Shown piece by piece: positions 4,722 through 6,128 of a DNA stretch of 6,128 bases (positions are counted from its first letter, which is position 1; each line of letters starts with the position of its first letter). A program made the position numbers and the translations under genes. Origin of the DNA: JBPOJN01 sp052033505. Lineage in GTDB: Bacteria; UBA10199; JACPAL01; GCA-016699445. The notes beneath the pieces were generated by a model, which was not told the origin of the DNA, did no database searches, and saw only the letters and a program-made list of their open reading frames with translations. The DNA lies in assembly GCA_052033505.1 (NCBI GenBank), contig JBPOJN010000016.1, positions 1-6,128 of the forward strand, given 5' to 3'.

Positions 4722-6128
4722 ATGGCAAAACAACAAACGATCACCTCATCCAGCAGCGCGGAATATTTTTCCAAAAACCTCCAGCAGGTCGGTTTTTCGT
4801 CTTATACGAAGGCCGCGCTGACCACGATCAAAGAAGCCGTCGATAACTCGCTCGACGCCTGCGAAGATGCCGGCATCCTGCCCGACGTCTCCGTCTTCGT
4901 CGAAAAAGTCGGCGAAGGCACCGCGAAAAATTCCGATGCCATTCGCATCAGGGTCGAAGACAACGGGCCCGGACTTGAAGCGGAAGACGTCGTCAAAGTC
5001 TTCGGCGAATACCTCGCCAGCTCGAAATTCGGACGCGGCCGTTGCAGTCGCGGACAGCAAGGCATCGGCATCTCCGCCGTCACGACCTGGGCCCAGCTCA
5101 CCAGCGCCCGCGGCGCCACCGTCATCACGAAGACGGAGAAGATGCGCAAAGCCGTCAAATGCATCGTCGAAGTCGACATCAAGCACAACAAAGGCACGCT
5201 GAAAGAAAAAGAAACCATCGACTGGGACCGCGAACACGGTCTCTCCTGCGAGTTCGTCATCGACGCGCGCGTGCAACTGAACGGCGAAGGCGGTCTACTC
5301 GCGTACCTGACCGGCACGACGCTCGTGAACCCGCATTTGACGTTGCACTACAAAATGCCCGGCGAAGAAAACGCCGACTGGGTCGAAGTCCCGCGTGTCA
5401 CCGACATCTTGCCCGAAATCCCCGACGCGATCGAACCGCATCCGCACACGATGAAACTGGGCGAATTCATCGCCCACTCGCATCTCTTCGGCCGCGTCAC
5501 CGTCGCCGCTTGGCTCAAAAAAGGCTTCTCCCGCATCTCCGACGGTATTCTGGAACAAATGCGCAAAGAAGGCGGACTGCAAAAATCGCTACTCGACATG
5601 AGCGTCGACAACGCGACCGAAGAGGATTTCAAAAGAATCTTCGCCGCCCTTCAAAAAGTCCCGCTCATGGCCCCGTCGACCAAGAGCGTACTCTCGATCG
5701 GGGAGGCCGCGCTCGCGAAAAGCATCCAGCGCGTCGGCCAAGTCGACTTCTTCGCCGTCGTCTCGCGCAAGCCCACGATCTGCGACTTCAAACCGGTCTT
5801 GGTCGAAGTCGCCGTCGCGCGCCTGCTCGATAAAAATCTCTCGGAAGACGAATCCGTCACTTTATTACGTTTCGCGAACCGCGTGCCGCTCCAATTCGAC
5901 AAGGCCGCCTGCGCGATGACCCAGGCCGCGACCTCGGTCAATTGGCGCTCTTACGGACTCGACCAACCCAAAGGATCGTTGCCCTTGGGTCCCTACATCA
6001 TCGCGATCAGCGTGGTCTCGCCGTTCTTTAATTTTAAAAACGCCTCCAAAGAAACCGTCGACGCCTCCGAGGAACTGGTCGAAGAAATCCGTCGTACCTT
6101 GATCCAAGCCGGCCAACGTCTCTCGAAA
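4722..6128 (+). CDS. top6B: DNA topoisomerase VI subunit B (ATPase subunit), 3' end cut off
   Basis: The first 469 residues are present and the frame is open at the window edge; family members have some 530-650. The type IIB enzyme relaxes and decatenates DNA by ATP-driven strand passage as an A2B2 complex with a Spo11-like subunit A. The Bergerat ATPase fold is intact: EAVDNSLDACEDAGILPD (38-55, Glu38 catalytic, Asn42 for magnesium), DNGPG (80-84) and YLASSKFGRGRCSRGQQGIG (97-116), the lid with GxxGxG. The N-terminal strap (SSAEYFSKNLQQVGF, 11-25) also matches. PHPHTMKLGEF (239-249) to LMAPSTKSVLSIGEAAL (315-331) covers the H2TH region, which topoisomerase VIII lacks. The transducer has RFANRVPLQFD (383-393) and LPLGPYIIAI (420-429); Lys443 in ASKET is the probable switch lysine. 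Start ATG 4722 lies 47 bases after the cyclase gene, behind only a weak GGAA. In archaea subunit A usually follows directly. Confidence 0.96.
   Translation, partial: MAKQQTITSSSSAEYFSKNLQQVGFSSYTKAALTTIKEAVDNSLDACEDAGILPDVSVFVEKVGEGTAKNSDAIRIRVEDNGPGLEAEDVVKVFGEYLASSKFGRGRCSRGQQGIGISAVTTWAQLTSARGATVITKTEKMRKAVKCIVEVDIKHNKGTLKEKETIDWDREHGLSCEFVIDARVQLNGEGGLLAYLTGTTLVNPHLTLHYKMPGEENADWVEVPRVTDILPEIPDAIEPHPHTMKLGEFIAHSHLFGRVTVAAWLKKGFSRISDGILEQMRKEGGLQKSLLDMSVDNATEEDFKRIFAALQKVPLMAPSTKSVLSIGEAALAKSIQRVGQVDFFAVVSRKPTICDFKPVLVEVAVARLLDKNLSEDESVTLLRFANRVPLQFDKAACAMTQAATSVNWRSYGLDQPKGSLPLGPYIIAISVVSPFFNFKNASKETVDASEELVEEIRRTLIQAGQRLSK

Noticed and set aside
4746..5317. Two long minus-strand open frames opposite the topoisomerase gene
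   Set aside because: They are shadows of a GC3-rich gene; the plus-strand reading carries all topoisomerase VI motifs.
5042..5833. Plus-strand 263-codon frame inside the topoisomerase gene
   Set aside because: Its Arg-rich product is the typical out-of-frame reading of GC-rich sequence and it overlaps a well-supported gene throughout.

Overview
This 6.1-kb window comes from a bacterium with moderately high GC and a strong preference for C/G in the third codon position. It holds one leftward gene cut by the left edge, then six rightward genes, the last cut by the right edge. Gaps are short and there are no RNA genes, mobile elements or CRISPR arrays. Families, base composition and a two-transmembrane GGDEF protein suggest a deep-branching Gram-negative lineage. 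Groups such as Bdellovibrionota or Omnitrophota would fit, but the sequence alone does not settle this.

Layout: (1) 1-1013, minus strand: a zinc-containing medium-chain dehydrogenase/quinone-oxidoreductase-type enzyme, almost complete. (2) 1014-1128: a divergent regulatory gap with one plausible promoter in each direction and a good Shine-Dalgarno site for each flanking gene. (3) 1129-1687: a 7Fe-type ferredoxin and, 7 bases later, a small CsbD-like protein, probably one transcript. (4) 1688-1799: a very AT-rich gap with a sigma-28-like promoter candidate. (5) 1800-3134: a 444-residue protein I do not recognise, with low-complexity regions and a C-terminal part that may be a degenerate GHKL-type fold. 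(6) 3174-3728: a cytoplasmic thioredoxin-fold/AhpC-TSA-like redox protein with a CNHC motif. (7) 3757-4674: a membrane-bound HAMP-GGDEF diguanylate cyclase with intact active and inhibitory sites. (8) 4722-6128: the first 469 residues of DNA topoisomerase VI subunit B.

The genes do not form one obvious pathway. Redox proteins (dehydrogenase, ferredoxin, thioredoxin-like), a stress-type small protein, c-di-GMP signalling and a DNA topoisomerase lie side by side. The plus-strand genes from 1800 on have gaps of 28-47 bases with no recognisable terminator, so some cotranscription is likely. The most notable item is topoisomerase VI subunit B: this enzyme is typical of archaea and plants and only sporadic in bacteria. 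Its partner subunit A would be expected just beyond the right edge. The second item is the unrecognised 444-residue protein behind its AT-rich, sigma-28-like promoter region.
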